Both the position numbers and the translations under genes were made by a program. 32,778 nt of DNA from Bradyrhizobium sp. AS23.2 (GTDB taxonomy: Bacteria > Pseudomonadota > Alphaproteobacteria > Rhizobiales > Xanthobacteraceae). The stretch lies in assembly GCF_001908185.1 (NCBI RefSeq), contig NZ_LGHM01000146.1, forward strand, positions 1-32,778, read 5' to 3'. Below the pieces are notes generated by a model. That model was given only the letters and a program-made list of their open reading frames with translations. It was not told the DNA's origin and ran no database searches. Position 1 is the stretch's first letter; each line of letters begins with the position of its first letter. This document shows positions 6,769 through 14,449 of the stretch, piece by piece.

Positions 6769-8394
6769 ATGAACGCAAATTCCTCCCTCGCGCCGTCCGA
6801 TCCCGAGTTCGACTACATCATCGTCGGCGCCGGCTCGGCCGGCTGCGTGCTCGCAAGCCGGCTGTCGGCGAACGGCAAGCACAAGGTGCTGCTGCTCGAG
6901 GCCGGCCCGAAGGATTCCAACATCTGGATCCACGTGCCGCTCGGCTACGGAAAACTGTTCAAGGAGAAGACGGTCAACTGGATGTACCAGACCGAGCCGG
7001 AGCCCGAGCTGAAGGGGCGCCAGGTGTTCCAGCCGCGCGGCAAGACGCTGGGCGGCTCGAGCTCGATCAACGGCCTGCTTTACGTCCGCGGCCAGCACGA
7101 GGACTACGACCGTTGGCGCCAGCTCGGCAACACCGGCTGGGGCTATGACGACGTGCTGCCCTATTTCAAGAAGGCCGAGAACCAGTCGCGCGGCGCCGAT
7201 CAATATCACGGCACCGGCGGTCCGCTGCCGGTCTCCAATCTGGTCATGACCGATCCGCTGTCGAAGGCGTTCATCGACGCTGCGGTCGAGACCGGTCTGC
7301 CCTACAATTCCGACTTCAACGGCGCCACGCAGGAAGGCGTCGGCCTGTTCCAGACCACGACGCGCAACGGCCGCCGCGCCTCGACCGCGGTCGCCTATCT
7401 CGGCCCTGCGAAGACGCGTGCCAATCTCACGGTCGAAACCTCCGCGCTCGGCCAGCGCGTGCTGTTCGAGGGCCGCCGCGCCGTCGGCGTCGAATACAGG
7501 CAAGGCGCAACCGTGCGCCGCGCCCGTGCCCGCAAGGAGATCGTGCTGTCGAGCGGGGCCTACAACTCGCCGCAGCTTCTCCAGCTCTCCGGCGTCGGCC
7601 CCGGCGATCTCCTGCGCAAGCACGGCATCGACGTCGTGCTGGATGCGAAAGGAGTTGGCCACGACCTCCAGGATCACATGCAGGTCCGCATCGTGATGCG
7701 CTGCTCGCAGAAGATCACGCTCAACGACACCGTCAATCATCCGATCCGCCGCACGCTCGCCGGCGCGCGCTACGCCCTGTTCCGCCAGGGCTGGCTGACG
7801 ATCGCGGCCGGCACCGCCGGCGCCTTCTTCAAGACCAATCCGCGGCTCGCTTCGCCCGACATCCAGGTTCACTTCCTGCCGTTCTCGACCGACAAGATGG
7901 GCGAGAAGCTGCATGATTTCTCGGGCTTTACCGCGTCGGTGTGCCAGCTCCGGCCCGAAAGCCGCGGCAGTTTGCGCATCAGGAGCGCGGACCCGACCGT
8001 GCCGCCGGAGATCCGCATCAACTACATGTCGACCGAGAACGACCGCACCACCAACGTCGAAGCCCTGAAGATCCTGCGCAAGATCCTGAACGCGCCGGCG
8101 ATGAAGCCGTTCGTGGTCGACGAGGTCGATCCCGGCAAAAAGGTATCCACGGACGCGGAACTGCTGGATTTCTGCCGCGAGCGCGGCAGCACCATCTACC
8201 ATCCGACCTCGACCTGTCGTATGGGCAACGACGCGCTCGCGGTGGTCGACCAGCGGCTGAAGGTGAGGGGGCTCGAGGGTCTCCGCGTCGTCGACGGTTC
8301 GATCATGCCGGACCTCGTGTCCGGGAACACCAACGCGCCGATCATCATGATCGCCGAAAAGGCCTCCGACATGATATTGGAGGATGCGCGTTAG
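6769..8394 (+). CDS. GMC-family FAD-dependent oxidoreductase (541 aa)
   Basis: The N terminus carries the FAD dinucleotide fold YIIVGAGSAGCVLASRLS (Gly at 20, 22, 25), then GKTLGGSSSINGLLYVRG (first GMC signature) and LLQLSGVGPGDLL (second GMC signature). Near the end, STIYHPTSTCRMG supplies the catalytic His and SGNTNAPIIMIAEKAS the Asn-containing closing segment. Length 541 is standard for bacterial choline-dehydrogenase-like or alcohol-dehydrogenase members. It oxidises an alcohol with FAD, probably feeding a quinone or other acceptor; the substrate cannot be read from sequence, and no betaine aldehyde dehydrogenase lies beside it, which argues against a dedicated choline pathway. Its stop codon touches the next repeat. 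Confidence 0.92.
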   Translation: MNANSSLAPSDPEFDYIIVGAGSAGCVLASRLSANGKHKVLLLEAGPKDSNIWIHVPLGYGKLFKEKTVNWMYQTEPEPELKGRQVFQPRGKTLGGSSSINGLLYVRGQHEDYDRWRQLGNTGWGYDDVLPYFKKAENQSRGADQYHGTGGPLPVSNLVMTDPLSKAFIDAAVETGLPYNSDFNGATQEGVGLFQTTTRNGRRASTAVAYLGPAKTRANLTVETSALGQRVLFEGRRAVGVEYRQGATVRRARARKEIVLSSGAYNSPQLLQLSGVGPGDLLRKHGIDVVLDAKGVGHDLQDHMQVRIVMRCSQKITLNDTVNHPIRRTLAGARYALFRQGWLTIAAGTAGAFFKTNPRLASPDIQVHFLPFSTDKMGEKLHDFSGFTASVCQLRPESRGSLRIRSADPTVPPEIRINYMSTENDRTTNVEALKILRKILNAPAMKPFVVDEVDPGKKVSTDAELLDFCRERGSTIYHPTSTCRMGNDALAVVDQRLKVRGLEGLRVVDGSIMPDLVSGNTNAPIIMIAEKASDMILEDAR

Positions 8395-8469
8395 AGCATG
8401 ATCCGGAAAAGTGGGAACCGGTTTTCCCTCGCGACAAACGCGGAACGCGTTTGCGCGGAGATCATGCTC
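8394..8469. repeat. Palindromic intergenic repeat (GAGCATGATC family)
   Basis: GAGCATGATC (8394-8403) is perfectly inverted as GATCATGCTC (8460-8469), with GGAAAAGTGGGAACCGGTTTTCC as an inner dyad. I recall this as one of the most frequent intergenic elements in Bradyrhizobium. It overlaps the last base of the upstream stop codon and may act as a 3'-end stabiliser. Confidence 0.75.
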
Positions 8470-8502
8470 AAACAAGACCACGCGCGGTGAAAGGACGAAG
8501 AC

Positions 8503-9483
8503 TTGGCTACTCGACTGAAGATCGGCACCCGCAAGAGCGCAATGGCGATGGCGCAGACGGAAGAGATTGCGCGCCGCCTGACCGCCGCCATGCCCGATCT
8601 CGATGTCGAGATCGTCAAGTTCGACACAACGGGCGATCTCGACCAGACCAGCAAGCTGCTATCGCATGGCGGCAAGGGCGGTGCTTTCGTGGCGCAGATC
8701 CGTGCCGCCGTGCTGTCGGGCGAATTGCAGGCGGCGATGCATTCGCTGAAGGACATGCCGGGCAACGAGGATACGCCCGGCCTCGTCATCGGCGCCACGC
8801 TGTCGCGCGATCCGCCCGGCGACGCCCTGGTGCTGCGCGATGGCGTGACGCTGGAGGCGCTGCGGCAGTCGCGCGGCAAGGGTTTCAAGATCGGGACCAA
8901 CGCCGTCCGTCGCGCCGCCTATGCGCGGCGCGTGTTTCCGGACGCCGAGATCATCCACTTCCGCGGCGCGGCCGATACGCGCGTGCGAAAGCTCGACAAT
9001 GGCGAGAAGCAGCGCCTGCCGGATGGCAGTGCGGTGGGACCTGCGGACGCGCTGATTATGGCGCGCGCGGGCCTCGACCGCGTCGGTCTCGCCAGCCGCA
9101 TCGCCTATGAGTTTACTGCGGCCGAGATGCTGCCGGCGGCGGGGCAGGGCATCGTCGCGGTCGAATGCGCGGCGCAGGACTGGCAGACGCGGCGCATCCT
9201 CGCATCGATCGACGATCCCGCGGCGCACGCCTCTGCCGATGCCGAACGCGAGGTGCTGTGGGTGCTGAACGGCCACTGCAACTCACCCATGGCGGGCTTC
9301 TCGACCATCACGGGCGATCAGATGTCGCTGACGGCATCCGTGCTCGACCTCGCCGGCAACACCATCATCGAAGCCTCGCACACAGGTCCCGCCAACCGCC
9401 CGCGCGAGCTCGGTCGTGCGGTGGGACTGGATCTGCTTACGAAGGGTGCTGCCGAGATCATCGAGCGCAGCCGGCCACGCTAG
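8503..9483 (+). CDS. hemC: Hydroxymethylbilane synthase (porphobilinogen deaminase), divergent type
   Basis: Joins four porphobilinogen units into hydroxymethylbilane in tetrapyrrole synthesis, cytoplasmic. The start is TTG 8503 (GGA eight bases ahead; no ATG before IGTRKSAMAMAQ fits). Key landmarks are present: GTRKS, FDTTGD, Asp84 in HSLKDMP (catalytic Asp in the family), RRAAYARR, RGAADTRVRKLD, MLPAAGQG, and Cys259 in NGHCNSP, the residue that should carry the dipyrromethane cofactor. Several positions differ from the usual form (GTNAVRR for GTSSLRR, HCNSP for GCQVP) and there is an insertion of about ten residues before ALIMARAGL. At 326 aa it is a little longer than typical. Either the only HemC of the organism or a second, specialised copy. 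Confidence 0.88.
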   Translation: MATRLKIGTRKSAMAMAQTEEIARRLTAAMPDLDVEIVKFDTTGDLDQTSKLLSHGGKGGAFVAQIRAAVLSGELQAAMHSLKDMPGNEDTPGLVIGATLSRDPPGDALVLRDGVTLEALRQSRGKGFKIGTNAVRRAAYARRVFPDAEIIHFRGAADTRVRKLDNGEKQRLPDGSAVGPADALIMARAGLDRVGLASRIAYEFTAAEMLPAAGQGIVAVECAAQDWQTRRILASIDDPAAHASADAEREVLWVLNGHCNSPMAGFSTITGDQMSLTASVLDLAGNTIIEASHTGPANRPRELGRAVGLDLLTKGAAEIIERSRPR

Positions 9484-9504
9484 CCTGCCCGCGAGGTCAC
9501 AATC

Positions 9505-9640
9505 GGCGCGATCATGCAATGGTGCGCCTGTTTTGCCCGACGTGTCAAACGCCTTCGCGGCAGGGCCGAAAGCCATGCCAGACGAAATCCTTCAATGATT
9601 TCTACTTTGCATGGGGTCGTTTTCGAGTTTTTTGTTGCGC
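9505..9640. repeat. Possible dispersed intergenic element
   Basis: The segment with TTTTGCCCGACGTGTCAAAC and, further on, CTTTGCATGGGGTCGTTTTC followed by a T run matches, in my memory, an element found many times in Bradyrhizobium intergenic regions. The T-rich end would also serve as a transcription stop after hemC. No dyad of note was found in it. Confidence 0.45.
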
Positions 9641-9687
9641 CGGCCCCCGGGCCGCTGGCAGGGCTATCGGATATAGCTCGGCCTTAT

Positions 9688-9796
9688 GGTTCGAGACGCG
9701 CCGCATGCGGCGCTCCTCACCATGAGGAACTAAGATTTGGCCGCGAACAAGACCTCATCCTGAGGAGCCCGCCAGAGGCGGGCGTCTCGAAGGATG
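9688..9796. repeat. Composite palindromic repeat (CCTCATCCTGAGGAG family)
   Basis: Outer arms TTCGAGACGC (9691-9700) and GCGTCTCGAA (9783-9792) are perfectly inverted; inside, GCGCTCCTCACCATGAGG faces CCTCATCCTGAGGAGCCC with a few mismatches. Lies between the convergent hemC and hemE genes. I recall this as a frequent Bradyrhizobium intergenic palindrome. Confidence 0.7.
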
Positions 9797-9821
9797 CGCC
9801 GCGAGGAAGATCGCGTATCCG

Positions 9822-10856
9822 CTAGCCGCGCACGCGCTTCAGCATTTGCTCGACATGGGCGATCGGCGTTTCCGGCTGGATGCCGTGGCCGAGATTGAAG
9901 ATCAGCCGCCCTTGCGCAAAATTCGCCAGCACATTGTCGACCGCGCGGTCCAGCGCAGCGCCACCGGTGATCAGCACCAGCGGATCGAGATTGCCCTGCA
10001 CAGCGACGCGGCTCTGCACCCGCTCGCGGATGAAGGCCGGCTCTGCGGTCCAATCGATGCTGACCGCATTGACACCGGTCGCCTCGACGTAACCAGGCAA
10101 TTGCGCGCCGGCGCCGCGGGGAAAGCCGATGATCTTCGCATCCGGCACCTTGGCGCGGACGCCTTCGACGATGCGCCGCGTCGGCTCCACCGACCATCGC
10201 GCGAACTCGGCCGGCGGCAGCACGCCGGCCCAGGTATCGAAGATCTGCAGGGCGTCGGCGCCGGCGGCGAGTTGCGCCAGCAGATACTCGATCGAATTGT
10301 CGACCAGCACGTCGATGATTTTCGCGAATGCCTCGGGATGCCGGTAGGCCATCATCCGCGCCGGCGCCTGGTCGGGCGTGCCGTGGCCGGCGACCATGTA
10401 GGTCGCAACCGTCCATGGCGCGCCGCAGAAGCCGATCAGCGCGACTTTGGGATCGAGCGCGCCGCGCACGATGCGTAGCGCCTCGAACACCGGCGCGAGC
10501 TTGCCGAAATCGGCGTGCGCGGCGAGCGTCGCGACCTTGGCGGGATCATCCAGCGGCTCGAGCCGTGGGCCTTCGCCGACCTCGAAGCGCACGGACCGGC
10601 CGAGCGCATAGGGGATCACCAGGATGTCGGAGAAGATGATGGCCGCATCGAAGCCGAACCTCCGGATCGGTTGCAGCGTGACCTCGGCGGCAAGTTCCGG
10701 GTTGAAGCAGAGATCGAGGAAGCCGCCGGCCTTGGCCCGCACCTCGCGATATTCCGGCAGGTAACGGCCGGCCTGGCGCATCATCCACATTGGCGGGATA
10801 GTCTGGCGCTGGCCGGAGAGCACGTCGATGAAGGGCGTTTTTGCAGACTGGGGCAC
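9822..10856 (-). CDS. hemE: Uroporphyrinogen decarboxylase
   Basis: Removes the four acetate carboxyl groups of uroporphyrinogen III to give coproporphyrinogen III. The family signatures are complete: PPMWMMRQAGRYLPEYRE near the N terminus, FSDILVIPYALG with the substrate-binding Asp, GFCGAPWTVATYMV, LQIFDTWAG, and FNLGHGIQPETP at the end. The start chosen is GTG 10856 (product VPQSAKTPFIDVL), with AGGA seven bases ahead; this gives 344 aa, the usual length. The frame stays open to 11045, but that extension is not HemE-like and would collide with the divergent small gene. It faces hemC, unlike the hemE-hemH-rho arrangement I know from many alphaproteobacteria. Confidence 0.96.
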   Translation of the reverse strand: MPQSAKTPFIDVLSGQRQTIPPMWMMRQAGRYLPEYREVRAKAGGFLDLCFNPELAAEVTLQPIRRFGFDAAIIFSDILVIPYALGRSVRFEVGEGPRLEPLDDPAKVATLAAHADFGKLAPVFEALRIVRGALDPKVALIGFCGAPWTVATYMVAGHGTPDQAPARMMAYRHPEAFAKIIDVLVDNSIEYLLAQLAAGADALQIFDTWAGVLPPAEFARWSVEPTRRIVEGVRAKVPDAKIIGFPRGAGAQLPGYVEATGVNAVSIDWTAEPAFIRERVQSRVAVQGNLDPLVLITGGAALDRAVDNVLANFAQGRLIFNLGHGIQPETPIAHVEQMLKRVRG

Positions 10857-10967
10857 GAAGGAGTCCTGATGCAGATTTGAGGTTCCTGATACACCGCTAG
10901 AGGCCGGAGCGGAACAGGGGAACCGGCGCAAATACGTCGCGTTGACCAGCCAATGGAGGAGGAATCC

Positions 10968-11183
10968 ATGGCTCAGACATTCAATCCCGCGCCGCATGAC
11001 AAGCACGCCGACGATCTGCGCGAAGCGCTCGCCGCCGACCGCCATGCCAAGCTCGATACCGGGTTGGAAGATAGCTTTCCGGCGTCCGATCCCGTGAGCG
11101 CCGTGCAGCCGACACCGTCGAAGGCGGATGCTGACGCTGACAACCCGTCGCTCTGGAACAAGGTTAAGCAGATCTTCAGTTAG
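10968..11183 (+). CDS. Small acidic hypothetical protein (71 aa)
   Basis: ATG 10968 is chosen over ATG 10953 because the purine-rich GGAGGAGGAA immediately before it is an excellent ribosome binding site. The product is hydrophilic and acidic: MAQTFNPAPHDKHADDLREA, then ADRHAKLDTGLEDSFPASDP, then a flexible Ala/Asp linker and a short amphipathic C terminus NPSLWNKVKQIFS. The LDTGLEDSFPASDPVS segment is a pattern I recall from many small alphaproteobacterial hypothetical proteins. It has no signal peptide and no membrane helix and is probably largely disordered. Divergent from hemE, 111 bp apart. Confidence 0.75.
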   Translation: MAQTFNPAPHDKHADDLREALAADRHAKLDTGLEDSFPASDPVSAVQPTPSKADADADNPSLWNKVKQIFS

Positions 11184-11206
11184 GGCTCGCCGGTTTCCGA
11201 TAGGCT

Positions 11207-11225
11207 CGCTAACGCATTGTTAGCG
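11207..11225. terminator. Hairpin after the small acidic gene
   Basis: CGCTAAC (11207-11213) pairs with GTTAGCG (11219-11225) over a 5-nt loop, 24 bp after the stop. No T tract follows, so it may be a weak terminator or a transcript-stabilising hairpin. Confidence 0.35.
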
Positions 11226-11349
11226 ATCCGGCGACGCGCGGGTCCGTAGGAGTACGGGAAAACCCGCTTATGCCAGTGAATGTCAGCAAGCGCTTCAGGG
11301 TTCAATAACAGAAGCGGCGGAGTTTCCAGCGATCGGAGAATCCTGCCGC

Positions 11350-13254
11350 ATGAACGTCGCCTCACAGAGAGCCGGATGGAGCCGCCTGCCGTTGCGCGCG
11401 GCGGCGTTCGTCGTGCTCACTTGCGCGACCATCCTCGGCGTCAGCGGCTGGCGCGAGTGGGCCGCGCGTGATGCGGTGCTCAAGGGCGCCGAGACCGAGA
11501 TGGCGAACGTTGCCCGCTCGCTGACGCAACATGCCGAGGACAGCCTCGACCTCCTCGATTCCGGCGTCGTCGGCGTCGTCAGCCGGCTGGAGATGGATGG
11601 CACCGATCCTGCCACGATTGCCAAGCTGCGCACCCTGCTGGAGGCGCGCAAGAAGGCGATGGAGCGTGTGCACAGCCTCGCCATCATCGACGATCAGGGC
11701 AACTGGCTGACCTCGCCCGGCACGATCGCCTCGACGCTCAGCGATGATGCGTTCTTCCGCCATCACCAGCTCTCGCCCAAGCGCGAGGCCTATGTTGGTC
11801 ATCCCGTGAAGAGCCAGCTTGACGGCGAATGGGTCGTCACCCTGTCACGCCGCTTCAACAAGCCGGACGGCAGCTTCGGCGGCGTGGTGCTCGCGACCAT
11901 CAGCTCCCGGTATCTTTCGCATTTCTACGAGCAGTTCGAGATCGGCCGCAACAGCTCGGTGTCGCTGATGTACGGCGACGGCATGATCGTCGCGCGCAAC
12001 CCGAGCAACGAAAAATTCGCCGGGCGCAGCGTCGCTGACGCGCCGCTGTTCCGTGACGCCAGCCTGCGACGGCCGAGCGGCGCCTATCATTTCAAGTCGC
12101 TGCTGGACGGCGCCGAACGCGTCAGCTTCTTCACGCGTAGCGGCCGTTACCCGCTCGTGCTGCTTGCCACTATCGACAAGGATGAGCTTCTCGCACCTTG
12201 GCGCGCCGCGGCGATTTCCCGCATGCTCTACGTGCTCGCGCTGGTCATGCTGATCGCGGTGATCGGCGCGTTGCTGGTGCGGCAGTTGCAACGCCGGCAG
12301 CGCATGGCCGCGGCTCTGGTCGAGAAGGAGGCCCATTTCCGCCTGCTCGCCGAAGGTTCCAGCGACATGGTGACCCGTATCGGGCTCGACGAGCGGCTGC
12401 GCTATGTCTCTCCCTCGTCGGTTCGCGTCGTCGGCTGGCGCGCCAATCAACTGCTCGGATCGCCGGCGCTCGCCGGCATTCATGCGGACGACCTGCCGCA
12501 CGTCCAGGCCATCGTCGATGCGATGAAGCGCGGCGAGAAGGAGGAGGCTCGGATCACCTACCGCAACGTGCACCGGACGAAGACCGAGGTCTGGCTCGAA
12601 TCGACCATGCGGGTGACACGCAAGGACAATGGCAACGTCGATGGCGTGGTCGCGATCTCGCGCGATATCACTGAGCAGAAGAAGCTGGAGACCCGGCTCG
12701 AGGCGCTTGCGGTCGAGGACAGCCTCACAGGGCTCGCCAACCGCCGCCGCTTCGACGAGCGGCTGCAGGAGGAATGGGCGCGCGCCTATCGCGACCGCTC
12801 CAGTCTTGCCCTGCTGATGATCGACGTCGATCGTTTCAAGTCCTACAACGACGAGTATGGCCATCCCGCAGGCGATGCCTGCTTGCGGGTCGTGGCTCAG
12901 GTCATCGCCGCCGAAATGCAGCGCCCCGGAGATCTGGCTGCGCGCTATGGCGGCGAGGAGTTCGCCATGCTGCTGCCGAACACCGATGCCGCGGGCTGTG
13001 CCCGCATCGGCGAGCGGATCCGGAAGGCCATCCGCGCGGCGGGCCTCGTCCACACCACCAATCGCGCTTCGGGCTGCGTCACCGCTTCGCTCGGCGGGGC
13101 GGCCTGCCGGCCGGCGCTGGAGCGCACGGCTGGCGTCGGCTCGCTCATCGAGGTTGCCGACCAGGCGCTCTATGCGGCGAAGGAAGCCGGGCGCGATCGC
13201 CTGATGATGTCGGGCGAGGTGACGAACCTGCTGCCCAAGGCATCAGGCCAGTAG
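11350..13254 (+). CDS. Membrane-bound diguanylate cyclase with periplasmic sensor, PAS and GGDEF domains (634 aa)
   Basis: Makes cyclic di-GMP. Order of parts: transmembrane helix (about residues 16-33), a periplasmic double-Cache-like sensor domain (about 40-285, with VHSLAIIDDQGNWLTSPGT), second transmembrane helix (about 291-312), PAS domain (about 325-445, LLAEGSSDMVTRIGLDERLR to VAISRDITEQKKLE), and GGDEF domain (about 460-620). The active-site loop is GGEEF at 534-538, and an RxxD inhibitory site (RPGD, 525-528) sits five residues ahead, so product feedback is expected. There is no EAL domain. The periplasmic ligand is unknown. Monocistronic; convergent with slyX. Confidence 0.93.
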   Translation: MNVASQRAGWSRLPLRAAAFVVLTCATILGVSGWREWAARDAVLKGAETEMANVARSLTQHAEDSLDLLDSGVVGVVSRLEMDGTDPATIAKLRTLLEARKKAMERVHSLAIIDDQGNWLTSPGTIASTLSDDAFFRHHQLSPKREAYVGHPVKSQLDGEWVVTLSRRFNKPDGSFGGVVLATISSRYLSHFYEQFEIGRNSSVSLMYGDGMIVARNPSNEKFAGRSVADAPLFRDASLRRPSGAYHFKSLLDGAERVSFFTRSGRYPLVLLATIDKDELLAPWRAAAISRMLYVLALVMLIAVIGALLVRQLQRRQRMAAALVEKEAHFRLLAEGSSDMVTRIGLDERLRYVSPSSVRVVGWRANQLLGSPALAGIHADDLPHVQAIVDAMKRGEKEEARITYRNVHRTKTEVWLESTMRVTRKDNGNVDGVVAISRDITEQKKLETRLEALAVEDSLTGLANRRRFDERLQEEWARAYRDRSSLALLMIDVDRFKSYNDEYGHPAGDACLRVVAQVIAAEMQRPGDLAARYGGEEFAMLLPNTDAAGCARIGERIRKAIRAAGLVHTTNRASGCVTASLGGAACRPALERTAGVGSLIEVADQALYAAKEAGRDRLMMSGEVTNLLPKASGQ

Positions 13255-13263
13255 TTCTTTGCC

Positions 13264-13482
13264 TCAGTAGTGAGGCGGGCGCTCGTTGGCAGGTCCCGGC
13301 GCATTCGCTTCGGCTTCCTGCAACCGTTCACTGAACTGCGCGATCTGCCGCGTCAGCGCGTCGATCTGCTTCCATTGCGCGGTGATGGTCTGGTTCAGCG
13401 TCTCGATCGTGTCGTCCTGATAGGCGATGCGCGCCTCCAGCTTGTCGATGCGCTCGCTCAGAATCTTTGTCTCATTCGTCAC
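13264..13482 (-). CDS. slyX: SlyX-family coiled-coil protein (72 aa)
   Basis: A short acidic coiled coil: IDKLEARIAYQDDTIETLNQ with regular heptads, then ITAQWKQIDALTRQIAQF, ending in the family-typical PPHY tail. Length 72 is normal for SlyX. The start is GTG 13482, inside the end of trhO (11-bp overlap), so the two genes form a coupled operon. SlyX function is not established; it was first named for position near slyD in enteric bacteria. Confidence 0.9.
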   Translation of the reverse strand: MTNETKILSERIDKLEARIAYQDDTIETLNQTITAQWKQIDALTRQIAQFSERLQEAEANAPGPANERPPHY

Positions 13483-14239
13483 GGCCGTGTCCCTTGTCCC
13501 GTTCGCGCAAACCGTGGCCGAGCGCGACGCGCTCGTCGAACACGAAGCATTCGCCGCGCCAGCGGCTCTGCGTCTCCGGCACGTCTTCCAGATACTTCAA
13601 AATGCCGCCCTTGAGGTGATAGACCTCGGCAAAGCCGCGTGCGAGCAGATGCGCGCTCGCCTTCTCGCAGCGGATGCCGCCGGTGCAGAACATCGCGATC
13701 CTGCGATGCTTTGCCGGATCGAGCTGCTCGGCGGCAAAATCCTTGAACTGGCCAAAGCTCTTGATGCCGGGATCGACCGCGCCTTCGAACGTCCCCATCG
13801 CAACCTCGAAGGCATTGCGGGTGTCGAGCACCAGCGTGTCGGGTGCCGAGATCAGCGCGTTCCACTCGGCAGCATCGACGTAAGTGCCGACCTGGCGGGT
13901 CGGATCGGCGGCCTCGTCCCCGAGCGTGACGATCTCCTTCTTCAGCCGCACCTTGAGCCGGCCGAACGGCATCGCCTCGGCGGTCGAGAACTTCAATTCG
14001 AGATTGTCGAGCCTGCCGCCGAACATGTCGCCGTGCGCGAGCTCATGGGCGAAGGCATCGACCGCATCCGGGGCCCCGGCAATCGTGCCGTTGATGCCCT
14101 CCTGCGCGAGCAGCACGCTGCCCTTGAGCGCCAGGCCGGCGCAGAACGCGCGCAGCGGCTCGCGCAGCTCGCGGTAATCGGGCAGGGCGGCGAATTGGTA
14201 GAAGGCGGAGACCTTGAAGACCGAATTCTTGTCAGACAT
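13472..14239 (-). CDS. trhO: tRNA uridine(34) hydroxylase, rhodanese-type
   Basis: TrhO (YceA family) hydroxylates U34 in certain tRNAs with oxygen, giving 5-hydroxyuridine. The N-terminal acylphosphatase-like domain (YQFAALPDYRELREPLRAFC, then LLAQEGINGTIAG) is followed by a rhodanese domain (about 120-225) with the active Cys185 in MFCTGGIRCEKAS; the second Cys of the loop, Cys191, is also kept. The tail carries the usual RWRGECFVFDERVALGHGL segment. At 255 aa it is shorter than the E. coli protein (about 350) but fits the alphaproteobacterial form. It is first gene of an operon with slyX. Confidence 0.93.
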   Translation of the reverse strand: MSDKNSVFKVSAFYQFAALPDYRELREPLRAFCAGLALKGSVLLAQEGINGTIAGAPDAVDAFAHELAHGDMFGGRLDNLELKFSTAEAMPFGRLKVRLKKEIVTLGDEAADPTRQVGTYVDAAEWNALISAPDTLVLDTRNAFEVAMGTFEGAVDPGIKSFGQFKDFAAEQLDPAKHRRIAMFCTGGIRCEKASAHLLARGFAEVYHLKGGILKYLEDVPETQSRWRGECFVFDERVALGHGLRERDKGHGRDE

Positions 14240-14449
14240 GGCGGCTCGTTTAGCAGGCGGCCGCCGCCCAGAAAACCCGCATGGCCGGGGCCTGCAAAAG
14301 GTCTATACGCCCAGCGGATGGCAGCCATTTCCCTGGTATGCCAGCCATTGCCGGGGCGGGCCGGAATGTGTCATGAAGGCTCGGTTTTCCGAGCCGGCGC
14401 GTCATCAGCGCCCGACGACTTAGCCTAGAGGCCAGAGAGCAAGAATTCG

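Noticed and set aside
6685..8481. Long minus-strand open frame (598 codons) opposite the GMC oxidoreductase
   Set aside because: It mirrors the codons of a well-recognised gene, is rich in Arg, Asp, Ala, His and Val as high-GC antisense frames are, and has no domain.
10857..11045. N-terminal extension of hemE upstream of GTG 10856
   Set aside because: It is not HemE-like, would make the protein about 60 residues too long, and overlaps the ribosome binding site and start of the divergent small gene.
11845..13053. Minus-strand open frame (402 codons) opposite the diguanylate cyclase
   Set aside because: Antisense of PAS and GGDEF codons; no motif.
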